The notes: generated by a model from the letters alone, not told the origin. A DNA stretch of 64,000 bases from Pseudomonas mohnii (GCF_900105115.1 NZ_FNRV01000001.1:3085501-3149500), one strand, 5' to 3'. Shown: positions 7,620 through 19,313, counted from the stretch's first letter. Translations and numbers: made by a program.

Positions 7620-9236
7620 ATGCCTGACACTCAAAACCCCGTGCGCAACGTGCTGTACATCATGTGCGATCAACTGCGGCGCGATTACCTGTCGTGCTAC
7701 GGCCACCCGCATCTGCACACGCCCAACATCGATCGCCTGGCCGACGCCGGCGTGCGTTTCAGTCGTGCCTATACCCAAGGTACGATCTGCGGGCCGTCGC
7801 GAATGTCGGCCTACACCGGGCGCTATGTCAGCAGTCATCAGGTCGCCTGGAACGCCGTGCCGCTACCCCTTGAAGAGCTGACCCTCGGTGATTACCTGCG
7901 GCCCCATGGCATACGCACCGCGCTGGTCGGCAAGACCCACGCCACACCTAATCTCGATGCCTTGCAGCGACTGGCCATCGACCCGCTGGGCGATCAGGCG
8001 GCAGCGCTGAACGAAGTCGGTTTCGAACCGTTTTTCCGCCATGACGGGATCTTCCCCGACGACCCGTTGTTCGATGACAAGCGCGAATCCGCGCCCTACA
8101 CCCACTACCTGCGTGACCTCGGTTTCGAAGGCCGCAACCCGTGGCACGACTGGGCCAATGCCGCCGAAGGCGAACAGGGTGAGATCCTCAGCGGCTGGAA
8201 AATGCGCAACGCCCATTTGCCCGCGCGCGTGCCGGAGCAGCATTCGGAAACCGTCTACACCACCGACCGCGCCTTGGACTTCATCGCCGAGCAAGGCGAG
8301 CGGCCGTGGTGCCTGCACCTGTCGTACATCAAGCCCCACTGGCCCTACATCGCCCCGGCGCCGTATAACGCGCTGTATGGCGCAGAACAGGTGATCGAGC
8401 CGGTGCGTGCGTCGGCGAGCGAGGCCAGCGATCACCCGGTGTACAACGCGTTTCGCCAGCACGAAGAGAGCCTGAATTTTTCCAGGGATGAAGTGCGCTT
8501 GAACGTGGTCCCGACGTACATGGGCCTGATCAAACAGGTCGACGATCAACTTGGGCGGCTGTTTGATTTTCTGCAGAGCAGCGGGCGTTGGGATGACACC
8601 CTGATCGTATTTACCAGCGATCACGGCGACTTCCTTGGCGACCATTACCTGGGGGAAAAAGAGTTTCTGCTGGAGCCGGCGGTGGGCATTCCGCTGATCG
8701 TTCGCGACCCACGCCCGGCCGCGGACATCACCCGTGGATCGGTGGACGACAGGCTGGTGGAAACCATCGACGCACTGCCGACATTTCTTCAGGCTTTGGG
8801 GTTGCCGAGCGCCGAGCATCGACTTGAAGGACGCTCGCTGATTCCCTTGCTGCATGGCGCGCAAACCGACTGGCGCCACTTTGCGATCAGTGAATACGAC
8901 TACGCGTTTCAGGCGCCGGCACGGGAGCGATTGTCTCAACCGATCGACCGCTGCCGCATGACCATGGTGCGCAGCGAGCGCTGGAAATACCTGGCGTATG
9001 ACGGCTTCCGGCCGCAGCTGTTCGACCTGCTCAATGATCCGCAGGAGTTGCGGGATCTGGGTGCGGACCCGACGTACGCCTCGGTTCGCGAGGAGCATGC
9101 GGGGTACTTGTTCGAGTGGGTACGTGGTTTGAAACGGCGGACAACGATCAGTCATCAGGAGATTGATTTGCGTGGGCAGCGGTTTCGTTATGGCGAGCCC
9201 GAAAGCGAAAAATTGGTTCAGATCGGCGTTTGGTGA
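7620..9236 (+). CDS. Sulfatase-superfamily hydrolase, phosphonate monoester hydrolase-like
   Basis: A 538-residue enzyme of the alkaline phosphatase/type I sulfatase superfamily. The formylglycine signature is CGPSR (Cys57-Arg61) within TICGPSRMSAYTGR, so the Cys should be converted to formylglycine. The metal site is supported by MCDQLRRDY near residue 16 and by FTSDHGDFLGDH (about 329-340). Overall it looks more like the phosphonate monoester hydrolase/arylsulfatase group of rhizobia and Burkholderia than AtsA. It has no signal peptide, implying a cytoplasmic enzyme. It is flanked by REPINs on both sides, making a one-gene unit. It probably releases sulfate from an imported ester; activity on phosphonate or phosphodiesters is also possible. 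Confidence 0.85.
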   Translation: MPDTQNPVRNVLYIMCDQLRRDYLSCYGHPHLHTPNIDRLADAGVRFSRAYTQGTICGPSRMSAYTGRYVSSHQVAWNAVPLPLEELTLGDYLRPHGIRTALVGKTHATPNLDALQRLAIDPLGDQAAALNEVGFEPFFRHDGIFPDDPLFDDKRESAPYTHYLRDLGFEGRNPWHDWANAAEGEQGEILSGWKMRNAHLPARVPEQHSETVYTTDRALDFIAEQGERPWCLHLSYIKPHWPYIAPAPYNALYGAEQVIEPVRASASEASDHPVYNAFRQHEESLNFSRDEVRLNVVPTYMGLIKQVDDQLGRLFDFLQSSGRWDDTLIVFTSDHGDFLGDHYLGEKEFLLEPAVGIPLIVRDPRPAADITRGSVDDRLVETIDALPTFLQALGLPSAEHRLEGRSLIPLLHGAQTDWRHFAISEYDYAFQAPARERLSQPIDRCRMTMVRSERWKYLAYDGFRPQLFDLLNDPQELRDLGADPTYASVREEHAGYLFEWVRGLKRRTTISHQEIDLRGQRFRYGEPESEKLVQIGVW

Positions 9237-9245
9237 AAAAGCATT

Positions 9246-9332
9246 GCTGGCAAGCCAGCTCCCACAGGGTTTGGTGTCGTTCACGTCCATTGTGTTCAAC
9301 ACCATTCATTGTGGGAGCTGGCTTGCCAGCGA
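9246..9332. repeat. REPIN: inverted pair of REP elements
   Basis: Inverted REP copies (core GGGAGCTGGCTTGCCAGC) fill the space between two convergent genes, the sulfatase-family gene and atsK, and may serve as a bidirectional transcript end. Confidence 0.85.
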
Positions 9333-9342
9333 AGGCGTCAGA

Positions 9343-10263
9343 TCAGACGCCGCCGATATCCGGCCCCTTCACCGTCTGACTGCGTTGCCCCGAAACCCCG
9401 ATCGCCACTTCGCCCTTGAGCGTCACACGACGCACCACACGGTCCTGGGTGCCATAGTCGTCCACCGCGTAATGCTGGGTGGAGCGGTTATCCCAGATCG
9501 CCACATCACCGGCCTTCCAGCGCCAGCGCACGGTGTTTTCCTGGCGGATGACATGGCTTTGCAACAGGCCGAACAGGTGCGCCGAATCCGCCTGGGAATA
9601 GCCCTTGATGCGCTTGACGAAATGCCCCAGCAGCAAGCTTTTCTCGCCGCTGATCGGGTGCACGCGCACCACCGGGTGCTCGGTCTCGTAAATGGTCGAG
9701 GTGAAGATCTTGCGGTAGCGCTCCAGCTTCTCCTCCGACACGTCAGGCTTGGTGCCGGCGTAGTCGTACTCGTTGCTGTGCACGGCCACGAGTTTATCCG
9801 CCAGCTCGCGCAGCTCGGGTGACAGTTCGTTGTAGGCGGTGGCGGTGTTGGCCCATACGGTGTCGCCGCCGAAGGCCGGTGCCACCACCGAGCGCAGGAT
9901 CGAGGCTTTCGGGTAAGCGTCGACGAAGGTCACATCAGTGTGCCAGGAATTGGCGCGCTGGCCCTGGGCACCATCCAGTTCGAGCAGGAAACGGGTACCG
10001 TCGCGCACCGGCACCGTCGGGTGCGCCACCGGTTCGCCCAGCAGATGGGCGAAGGCTTCCTGACTCTGGTCGTCGAGGTGGGTCTGCTCGCGGAAGAAGA
10101 TCACTTTGTACTGCACCAGCGCCTGCTGGATCGCTTCGATGGTGGCGGCATCGAGCTCACCGGAGAGGTGCACGCCACGGATCTCGGCGCCGATGCGGCC
10201 GGCCACCGGATGGATTTCAAGCGCGTGAACAGCGGGTTTTACAGCTAAAGCGGCATTGCTCAT
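9343..10263 (-). CDS. atsK: Alpha-ketoglutarate-dependent alkylsulfatase dioxygenase AtsK
   Basis: Non-haem Fe(II)/alpha-ketoglutarate enzyme of the TauD family that cleaves alkyl sulfate esters to aldehyde plus sulfate. The 306 residues match AtsK of P. putida S-313 almost throughout. Even the numbering agrees: iron ligands His108 and Asp110 (NSWHTDVTF) and His264 (STQHYAVDD), and Arg275 for the ketoglutarate carboxylate. The frame is open to 10329, but the ATG at 10263 begins MSNAALA, as recalled for AtsK, and has a GAGGG site. It is divergent from the second LysR gene. Cytoplasmic. Confidence 0.95.
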   Translation of the reverse strand: MSNAALAVKPAVHALEIHPVAGRIGAEIRGVHLSGELDAATIEAIQQALVQYKVIFFREQTHLDDQSQEAFAHLLGEPVAHPTVPVRDGTRFLLELDGAQGQRANSWHTDVTFVDAYPKASILRSVVAPAFGGDTVWANTATAYNELSPELRELADKLVAVHSNEYDYAGTKPDVSEEKLERYRKIFTSTIYETEHPVVRVHPISGEKSLLLGHFVKRIKGYSQADSAHLFGLLQSHVIRQENTVRWRWKAGDVAIWDNRSTQHYAVDDYGTQDRVVRRVTLKGEVAIGVSGQRSQTVKGPDIGGV

Positions 10264-10367
10264 GGGTAGACCCTCGATCGGACTGCTGACGGTTGAGTGA
10301 CAGCGAAACAATGCTCTATCTATATTCAATTTAGATCTAATAGATATTCATATGCTTCGTTGACGGA

Positions 10368-10389
10368 ATAAGAGCTTGCATTTAAAACC
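10368..10389. promoter_or_regulatory. ATAAGAG-N-TTGC element, copy 2
   Basis: ATAAGAGCTTGCA followed by TTTAAAACC in the divergent atsK/LysR space. It is the partner of the element at 6397-6418 and a candidate site for a LysR protein or CysB. Confidence 0.4.
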
Positions 10390-10446
10390 TCAACCAACCC
10401 TCGTCGCAAATGCCTTCGAGCTATTTTTAGGATGCCGGGAAAGCAT

Positions 10447-11367
10447 ATGGATCTTCGCCAGTTACGCTACTTCATCGCCCTTAACGAACACCGCAGTTTC
10501 GTCCGCGCGGCAGATGCCATGGGCATCACCCAACCGGCGTTCAGCCGCAGTATTCAAGGGCTGGAGCAGGAGTTCGGCTGCGTGCTGGTGGACCGTGGCA
10601 ACAAGGATTTGCGCCCCACGCCCGAAGGCCAGGTGGTGCTGCAGCACGCCCGGACCCTGGTGCAGGGCGCGGCACTGCTGAGCGCCGAAGTGACGCAGAT
10701 GACCAAGCTCGACGCCGGCGAACTGCACTTCGGTTGCGGCCCGGCGCCCGCCGTGAAACTGGTGCCGGATGCCGTGGCGCAATTCATCAATGCCCACCCG
10801 AAAGTGCGCACCTGCTTCCAGGTGGATAACTGGGAAAACCTCAGCCGTGCCCTGAGCCGCGAGGAGATCGAATTCTTCATCGCCGATATCCGCCATTTCG
10901 AATCCGACCCGAACTTCCAGACCCAGGCCCTGACGCCCAAGCGCGGGGTGTTTTTCTGCCGCCCCGGGCATCCGTTGCTGGCTAAGGAAAGCCTGTCGAC
11001 CAACGACATGTTCGACTACCCGCTGGCCACCACGCGCATCCCGCCAGGCATTCGCAAACTGCTGGCGAACCTCAGTGGGCGGATGGATTTTGCTTCGACC
11101 ATCGAGACCGAGCATTTCCCGGCGCTGGTGAAAATCGTCCTGCAATCGAACGCCATTGGCGTGGGCACCGAGGAAGCGTTCGTCGAGGACATTGCCCAGG
11201 GTTCGCTGGCGCTGCTGCACTGGCGCAATCTGCCGCAGAACATCGAGAGCATGAATGCCCGGTGCGGGATCGTCAGCCGCACCGGGTTCCGGTTGTCACC
11301 GGCGGCGCGGGAGATGATCGAGACCTTGGTGGCGGTGGACAGACAGGAAGTCGCCGTCGCGGTTTGA
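10447..11367 (+). CDS. LysR-type regulator, paralogue 2
   Basis: A 306-residue LysR protein with HTH at about 1-60 (LRQLRYFIALNEHRSF, TQPAFSRSIQGLE) and an effector domain from about 87. The ATG at 10447 with GGGA seven bases before it is preferred to one at 10432, and aligns with paralogue 1. It is divergent from atsK and upstream of, but convergent with, atsR, so the likely targets are atsK and the ats importer. The two paralogues seem to have arisen by duplication inside this locus. Confidence 0.85.
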   Translation: MDLRQLRYFIALNEHRSFVRAADAMGITQPAFSRSIQGLEQEFGCVLVDRGNKDLRPTPEGQVVLQHARTLVQGAALLSAEVTQMTKLDAGELHFGCGPAPAVKLVPDAVAQFINAHPKVRTCFQVDNWENLSRALSREEIEFFIADIRHFESDPNFQTQALTPKRGVFFCRPGHPLLAKESLSTNDMFDYPLATTRIPPGIRKLLANLSGRMDFASTIETEHFPALVKIVLQSNAIGVGTEEAFVEDIAQGSLALLHWRNLPQNIESMNARCGIVSRTGFRLSPAAREMIETLVAVDRQEVAVAV

Positions 11368-11375
11368 CGGCCCCA

Positions 11376-11465
11376 TCGCTGGCAAGCCAGCTCCCACAGG
11401 GTTTGGTGTTGATCGCATCCATTGCCTCCAGCACCGTCCCACTGTGGGAGCTGGCTTGCCAGCGA
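11376..11465. repeat. REPIN: inverted pair of REP elements
   Basis: Inverted REP copies (core GGGAGCTGGCTTGCCAGC) lie between the convergent ends of the second LysR gene and atsR. Confidence 0.85.
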
Positions 11466-11487
11466 TGACGTCAGATCAGACGACGAT

Positions 11488-12501
11488 TCAGAGCTTCGCC
11501 GCAGCCAACTCAGGCGCCACCCAATCACTGACCTTGAACGACTTGCGAATCAACTTCTGCTGCGAAGCCAGGTCCACCGCATCCTGCAATTTACCCAGGA
11601 ACACCGGGTCCAGCGTCGAAGGGAAAACCTCGCTCAGTTTCTGGTCCTTCAGATCCTGAGTCAGGATCACCGGTGGATAACTCGCCAGCCCCGACACCAA
11701 CTGGATGTAGGCTTCCTTGTTGCTGTCCTGGGTCAGCCATTGCACCGCTTGCTGCTGTGCCTTGAGCAATTTCGCCACCACCTCCGGGTGTTCGTCGACA
11801 AACTTGCCGTTGCCCACCAGCACACTCTGGATACTTCCCGCGCCCCCCAGGTCCTTGGTACTCAGCGGCAACTCGGCCAGGCCTTTGGCTTGCAATGCAG
11901 TCAAGCCGGAGCTACCCCACGAGGCGTCGATCTGCTTGGCGGCCAGCGCCGCGACCGCACTGTTGAAGTCCAGATTGATGATCTTCAGATCCTTCTCGCT
12001 CAAGCCCTGGCTGGCCAGCGCCGCATCGAACGATAACTGGCTGGCGGTGCCGCGAAAGATCGCCACGCGCTTGCCCTTGAGGTCTTGCAGGGTCTTGATT
12101 CCCGAGCCCGGCACCACGCCGAGGTAATGTTTGACCCCGCGTGCCGAGGCGCTCAGCACCCGCGTGTCCAGGCCATTGGACTTGCCGATGATCGCCGCCA
12201 GGTCGCCGAGGTAGGCCAGATCAACCTGGCCGTTGGCGAACGCTTCGTTGATCACCGGACCTGCGCCCTTGAAGAAATTCCACTGGATCTTGATGCCCTG
12301 ATCGGCGAAGGCTTTTTCGTAGATCTGTTGATCGCGCAGCACGTCCACCACGCCGCCACCACTGTGCTGGGTGCCAGCGCTGAGGTCGGGCACGGCGATG
12401 CGGATTTCCTTGAGTTCGGCAGCCTGAGCGGTAAACGCCAGCAGGCCCGCCAGCGCCGGTACGGCGAACAGGCTGATGACACGTTTGAAGGGAATGTTCA
12501 T
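11488..12501 (-). CDS. atsR: Sulfate-ester ABC transporter, periplasmic binding protein AtsR
   Basis: A 337-residue solute-binding protein of the SsuA/TauA type. It has a signal peptide (ISLFAVPALAGLLAFTAQA, cleavage near residue 29), then ELKEIRIAVPDLSAG. The domain contains typical aliphatic-sulfonate binding features such as GVVPGSGIKTLQDLKGKRVA and the QSVLVGNGKFVDEHPEVV helix. The ATG at 12501 has AGGAG upstream and gives the correct signal peptide; the open frame to 12564 is unlikely to be translated. It is divergent from atsB-atsC. It would deliver sulfate esters to AtsBC. Confidence 0.9.
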   Translation of the reverse strand: MNIPFKRVISLFAVPALAGLLAFTAQAAELKEIRIAVPDLSAGTQHSGGGVVDVLRDQQIYEKAFADQGIKIQWNFFKGAGPVINEAFANGQVDLAYLGDLAAIIGKSNGLDTRVLSASARGVKHYLGVVPGSGIKTLQDLKGKRVAIFRGTASQLSFDAALASQGLSEKDLKIINLDFNSAVAALAAKQIDASWGSSGLTALQAKGLAELPLSTKDLGGAGSIQSVLVGNGKFVDEHPEVVAKLLKAQQQAVQWLTQDSNKEAYIQLVSGLASYPPVILTQDLKDQKLSEVFPSTLDPVFLGKLQDAVDLASQQKLIRKSFKVSDWVAPELAAAKL

Positions 12502-12707
12502 GGGTGCGGCTCCTGGTGACAACGGCGTTGAGGAGCAGAAAGTAGGCTGAATCTGAACCAGCACTTAAATACTATAAATTCACATTTTTATACCTTTTAG
12601 GTCTAAATCAAGCCCTGCGGGCCTCCTGGCTCGATATGCATAACCAGCATCGAAAATATTCTTCGAATGCATTGGATGCGCATTAGCGGGAGGCCTTAAA
12701 TGGTCTC

Positions 12708-12728
12708 GCTTATCTCTCAATAGCATTG
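12708..12728. promoter_or_regulatory. Shared element upstream of atsB
   Basis: Begins GCTTATCTCTCAA, identical at 12 of 13 positions to the tonB upstream element. It lies 130 bases before the atsB start. Confidence 0.35.
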
Positions 12729-12771
12729 ATTCGATTTTTTATAGATCAATTTTGCATACTCACTGAACGCT

Positions 12772-12797
12772 GTGGGAGCGGGCTTGCTCGCTCCCAC
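12772..12797. repeat. Compact REP-like palindrome in the atsB leader
   Basis: GTGGGAGC and GCTCCCAC pair around a short centre, making one tight hairpin rather than the spaced doublets elsewhere. It ends about 40 bases before the atsB ATG and so probably lies in the transcribed leader of atsBCA. Confidence 0.6.
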
Positions 12798-12838
12798 AAA
12801 AGGCAGGCCGTATTGCAACCCGACAACGGAGGTCGCCC

Positions 12839-14433
12839 ATGGCCCGTGTTTCCCTGCTCAGCCTGCCGCTGACGGCGCCACCCCTTGGTGGTCGGCGGCA
12901 TTGGCCAACCTTGAGCCTGCGTCTTTTACCCTGGCTGCTGCCCGTGAGCCTGTTTGCGCTGTGGTGGCTGGCCAGCCGCAACCAATGGATGAGCGAACAG
13001 ATCCTGCCGGCGCCGTCGCTGGTCTGGAACAGCGCGGTAGAGCTGTCCCAGGGCGAGTTGTGGAGCCATTTGTGGATCAGCCTGCAACGCCTGTTCTGGG
13101 GGCTGCTCGCGGGCATCACGGCGGGTGGGATATTGGGCGCCGCGCTGGGCTTGAGCCGCACCCTCGAGCGACTGGTATTCCCGACGTTCACCGGGCTAGC
13201 GCAAGTCCCGACCCTGGCCTGGATTCCACTGTTCATGGTGTTTTTCGGCATCGGCGAAGTCTTGAAACTGGTGGTGCTGATCAAGGCCATCGTGGTGCCA
13301 GTGACCCTGCACACACTGGTTGGCGTGCGCGATGCACAACCGAAACTGCGTGAAGCGGCGGCAGTGTTGCGCCTGCCGTCACGGCTGCTGATCCGCCGAC
13401 TGGTGCTTCCCGCTGCATTGCCAGCCTTCATGGCGGGCGTGCGCCTTGCACTGGCTGCTGGCTGGACTTCACTGTTGGCCGTCGAACTGCTGGCCTCCAG
13501 CGAAGGCATTGGCTACCTGATGGTCTGGGCGCGGCAGTTGTTCATGCTCGACATCGTGTTCGTGTGCATTGTGGTGATTGGTGTGATCGGCGTGGCCATG
13601 GATCGCGGCATCGGCTTGCTGGACAAAAAACTGGTGCACTGGCCGCACCCCGCCACGGCCGAGATCCGCCGGGGCCCCAAGTATCAGGGCTGGCAACGCC
13701 TGCAACCCTGGTTGCTACCGTTGACGCTGCTGTTGGTGTGGCAATGGGCGACCGTTGAGCAATGGGTCGACGCCAACATTCTGGTCAGCCCGCTGGCGGT
13801 GCTGACCACCACCTGGAACGGCTTGCTCGACGGTACCTTGATCAGCGGCATGGCCTTGAGCCTGGTGCGCACCGTCGGTGGTTTGTTGCTGGGCGGCGGC
13901 CTCGGTTTTGCGCTGGGCCTGTTGCTCGGTCTGTCGCGTACCAGTGAACGGGTTCTGGGCCCGACCCTCGCCGCCATCCGTCAAATCGCGATTTTCGCCT
14001 GGGTGCCGTTGCTCACGGCATGGTTTGGTCTGGGTGAACTGGCCAAGTGGGTATTCGTTGCCCTCGCCGCGTTCTTCCCGTTGTTCATCGCCACCCAGCG
14101 CAGCGTCGCCAACCTCTCGCCGCAACTGAACGAGGCCGCTCAAGTACTGCGCTTGAACCTGCGCCAGCGCCTGACTCGCCTGGTGCTGCCTGGCGCCGCG
14201 CCAGGGATTTTCGCCGGGCTCAGGCTGAGCCTGATCTATGCCTGGCTTGGCACCATCGGTGCCGAATATTTCATGCCGTCCAACGGCGGTATCGGCAGCC
14301 AGATGATCGGCGCCCAACAGCTGCTGCGCATGGACCTGATCATGGCCGGCATGTTGCTGGTCGGCCTGACCGGCGCCCTGCTCAACCTCATTGGCCAACG
14401 CCTGGAAATCCGCGCTACCCGCTGGAGACACGC

Positions 14434-14437
<4 letters not shown>
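12839..14437 (+). CDS. atsB: Sulfate-ester ABC transporter permease AtsB (two fused permease domains)
   Basis: Inner-membrane channel of 532 residues made of two BPD_transp_1 domains in tandem. The first covers about residues 25-265 and the second about 285-530. Each carries the ATPase-contact EAA loop: REAAAVLRLPSRLLIRRLVLP near 185 and NEAAQVLRLNLRQRLTRLVLP near 440. Most SsuC/TauC relatives have one domain and act as dimers. The ATG follows GGAGG. It overlaps atsC by four bases (ATGA), so translation is likely coupled. Confidence 0.9.
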
Positions 14438-16874
<2,437 letters not shown>

Positions 16875-16894
16875 TGTTGGCTGGAAGACCGATA

Positions 16895-16983
16895 TCGCTA
16901 GCGAGCCAGCTCCCACAGGTTTTTGCGGTGAATGCAAAATTTACATTCAGCACAAATCACTGTGGGAGCTGGCTTGCCAGCGA
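16895..16983. repeat. REPIN: inverted pair of REP elements
   Basis: Inverted REP copies between the convergent atsA and desaturase genes. The left copy carries a TAGCGAGCCAG variant, the right one the GGGAGCTGGCTTGCCAGC core. Confidence 0.8.
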
Positions 16984-16991
16984 TGAGGCCA

Positions 16992-18065
16992 TCAGGCGCG
17001 CGCACCCTCTACGGTTTCACCCTGAACTTCGTCCTTGCGCACAAACCGGTTCGCCCGCGCAAACGTGCCGAAATCATTGAAGCGCACACCCATTTCCCGC
17101 ATCACCTTATGCCCCACGGGCACGGTCAGCTGGCGAATGTAGAAGGGTTCCTTCACCGCAAAGTGATGGATGCCGTGACTGCTGCCGAAGTTGAAGCAGA
17201 ACGCCTGCAACGGCCACAGCCACCAGGCGTTCAGTACCTGGCATTGCTGCATCACGTTCCCGGGCTCGATGTCGCCGTAGTAGTGCATGTTCGAGCTGAT
17301 GAAGTGCAGGCAGAACGTGCGCAGCACGTTCGGGCCGATGATCACCACCGCCGCGATGTCGATCACGTTCATCACCGACAGCGTGGTCGCGGACCATTCA
17401 ATCGGGGCGCCTAGCAGGTGCGCGATGCCGTTCGCGGCGTGGAAGCCGAGAAACACGTACCACGCCCCCCAATGCACCAGCGCCAGCGGCGCATAGACCT
17501 TCAGCGTGCGTTTGATGATGCTGAACTTGTGAGCCCAGGTCTTGGCTCGCAGCATGCGAATAAACGCCGACATGACGTTGTCGCCGACCATCAGCAACCG
17601 CGCCAAACCCCAAGGCTCGCCGTTGGTGATGGCGCGTTCTTCCATGTCGGTCTCGGAGCCGGAAACCTTGTGATGGTTGAGGTGCAGGTGACGGCGAATC
17701 CATGGATTGATGGTGCTGGGTCGCGCCAGCCAGACCAGGCCCATCATCAGGTTGTGCGGCACCCGCTGCTTGCGGAAGTACATGCTATGGATCAGGTCAT
17801 GCTCAAGTTCGTGGGTCAACGAGGCGAAGAACGCATTGAGCAGCAGGCACGCCCACCAGGCCATGTGCCCGCTGATGTAGAGCGCTGCGCAGCCGACCAT
17901 CCCCGCCAGTGCGAAGGCCAGGATACCCGCGCCCAGTGCGTCCTGATGCTTGAGTATCGGGTAGCGCTGACGCAGCTCGACGCCCTTGGCCAGCACCACT
18001 TCACGAATATGCGCTGATCGCTGCGCTGCATTCAGTCGCTGGGGACTTGCAGAAGTACCGTGCAT
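16992..18065 (-). CDS. Membrane fatty acid desaturase family protein
   Basis: A 357-residue integral membrane di-iron enzyme. The three histidine boxes are HELEHD (about 84-89), HLHLNHH (about 126-132) and HGIHH (about 305-309). Several hydrophobic segments lie around residues 47-80, 185-215 and 225-255. It would introduce a double bond or a related oxidation into an acyl chain or hydrocarbon. It is distinct from DesA at 27654, which has HRYSAHR/HRKHH/HNNHH boxes. It is divergent from an AraC-type gene 100 bases away, which probably regulates it. Substrate unknown. Confidence 0.85.
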   Translation of the reverse strand: MHGTSASPQRLNAAQRSAHIREVVLAKGVELRQRYPILKHQDALGAGILAFALAGMVGCAALYISGHMAWWACLLLNAFFASLTHELEHDLIHSMYFRKQRVPHNLMMGLVWLARPSTINPWIRRHLHLNHHKVSGSETDMEERAITNGEPWGLARLLMVGDNVMSAFIRMLRAKTWAHKFSIIKRTLKVYAPLALVHWGAWYVFLGFHAANGIAHLLGAPIEWSATTLSVMNVIDIAAVVIIGPNVLRTFCLHFISSNMHYYGDIEPGNVMQQCQVLNAWWLWPLQAFCFNFGSSHGIHHFAVKEPFYIRQLTVPVGHKVMREMGVRFNDFGTFARANRFVRKDEVQGETVEGARA

Positions 18066-18165
18066 GCTTCCATCCTCTGGTTATTGATGTTCGCATGCTG
18101 CCTTGTGATCCTGCACAACGCGGTAGCCGTGAACGCCAACCTGTTGACCGGAAGCGCCAATCAGC

Positions 18166-19170
18166 ATGACTGAACCGACCTCCCTCGCCAGCTGGACCCG
18201 CGCCCTGCGCAAGCAACTCGACGCCTTGGGCCTCGACAGCACCACCCTGTGCCACCAGGCCGGGCTCGATCCGCAGTTGATGGACGACCCGAACGCCCGA
18301 TACCCGTTGTCCGGCACCACGCGACTGTGGGAGCTGGCGGTGCAGGCCAGCGGCGACTCGGCGATTGGCCTGCGCGTCTCACGCTTCGTCAGCCCCACCA
18401 CCTTTCACGCGCTCGGTTATGCGCTGGTGGCCAGCGGCAGTTTGCGCGAAGTGTTCGAGCGCATCGTGCGCTATCACCAGGTGGTCAGTGACGCCCTGGA
18501 ACTGGAACTGACACGCACCGAGGATCGCTACCGCTTCCGCCTGAAAATTCCTACAGGTAATCCGGCCCCGGCCTACGAGGCCATCGATGCGTTCATGGCG
18601 ATTTACGTGCGTACCTGTCGCAATCGCCTGGGCCGCGACTATGCCCCGCTGGCGGTTTACCTACGTCGGCCGGAACCTGAAGACTCGCATCAATGGCACA
18701 AAGTCTTCCGCTCGCCCGTGCACTTCGGCGCCGACGAAGACCGACTGGAATTCGCCCTGGTTGACTTCGACAGTCACCTGGACGACGCCAACCCGGAGCT
18801 GGCCGAACACAATGAAACCGTGCTCAAACGCACCCTGGCGCAACTCAAGCCGTTGACCTGGGAGCGCAAGGTCCGCGATGCCATAGAAGAGCAATTGCCG
18901 GAAGGTGAACCCAGCGCCGAGCACATCGCCAAGGCCCTGCACCTGAGCTTGCGCAGCCTGCAACGGCATCTGGCGGATGAAGGTTGTCGGTTCGACACGC
19001 TGCTCAATGAAAGCCGCGAGAATCTGGCGCTGGTGCACCTGCGTGATCCCCAGGTTTCACTGAGCGAGATCAGTTATTTACTGGGGTTTGCCGATACCAG
19101 CAGTTTCAGCCGCGCATTCAAGCGCTGGACCGGGATGACACCGGGGCAGTTTCGGGATGGGTTGCGGTAG
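18166..19170 (+). CDS. AraC-family transcriptional regulator
   Basis: A 334-residue regulator. An N-terminal arabinose-binding-like (PF12625-type) domain occupies about residues 20-200 and a C-terminal double HTH lies at about 235-330 (HIAKALHLSLRSLQRHLADEG, then VSLSEISYLLGFADTSSFSRAFKRWTGMTPGQFR). It is divergent from the desaturase at 16992, the likely target. The ribosome site is weak. This family often senses lipid-related or amino acid-derived ligands; the ligand here is unknown. Confidence 0.85.
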   Translation: MTEPTSLASWTRALRKQLDALGLDSTTLCHQAGLDPQLMDDPNARYPLSGTTRLWELAVQASGDSAIGLRVSRFVSPTTFHALGYALVASGSLREVFERIVRYHQVVSDALELELTRTEDRYRFRLKIPTGNPAPAYEAIDAFMAIYVRTCRNRLGRDYAPLAVYLRRPEPEDSHQWHKVFRSPVHFGADEDRLEFALVDFDSHLDDANPELAEHNETVLKRTLAQLKPLTWERKVRDAIEEQLPEGEPSAEHIAKALHLSLRSLQRHLADEGCRFDTLLNESRENLALVHLRDPQVSLSEISYLLGFADTSSFSRAFKRWTGMTPGQFRDGLR

Positions 19171-19195
19171 GTTTTTCACCGGACATACCGGCCTC

Positions 19196-19284
19196 TTCGC
19201 TGGCAAGCCAGCTCCCACAGGGTTTTCGGCTGACCAGCCATTCAGGATTCACACAAGCCACTGTAGGAGCTGGCTTGCCAGCGA
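19196..19284. repeat. REPIN: inverted pair of REP elements
   Basis: Inverted REP copies between the AraC gene and the receiver-only regulator. The right copy has GTAGGAGC in place of GTGGGAGC. Confidence 0.8.
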
Positions 19285-19313
19285 ATGCTATTGTTCAGGC
19301 AACACAGAAACCA

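Larger units (their letters stand above)
12502..12838. other. Divergent intergenic region atsR/atsB (337 bp)
   Basis: No open frame looks coding here. It is AT-rich for about 220 bases and holds the promoters of both atsR and atsB, the element at 12708-12728 and the palindrome at 12772-12797. I could not fix a convincing -35/-10 pair by eye. Confidence 0.6.
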
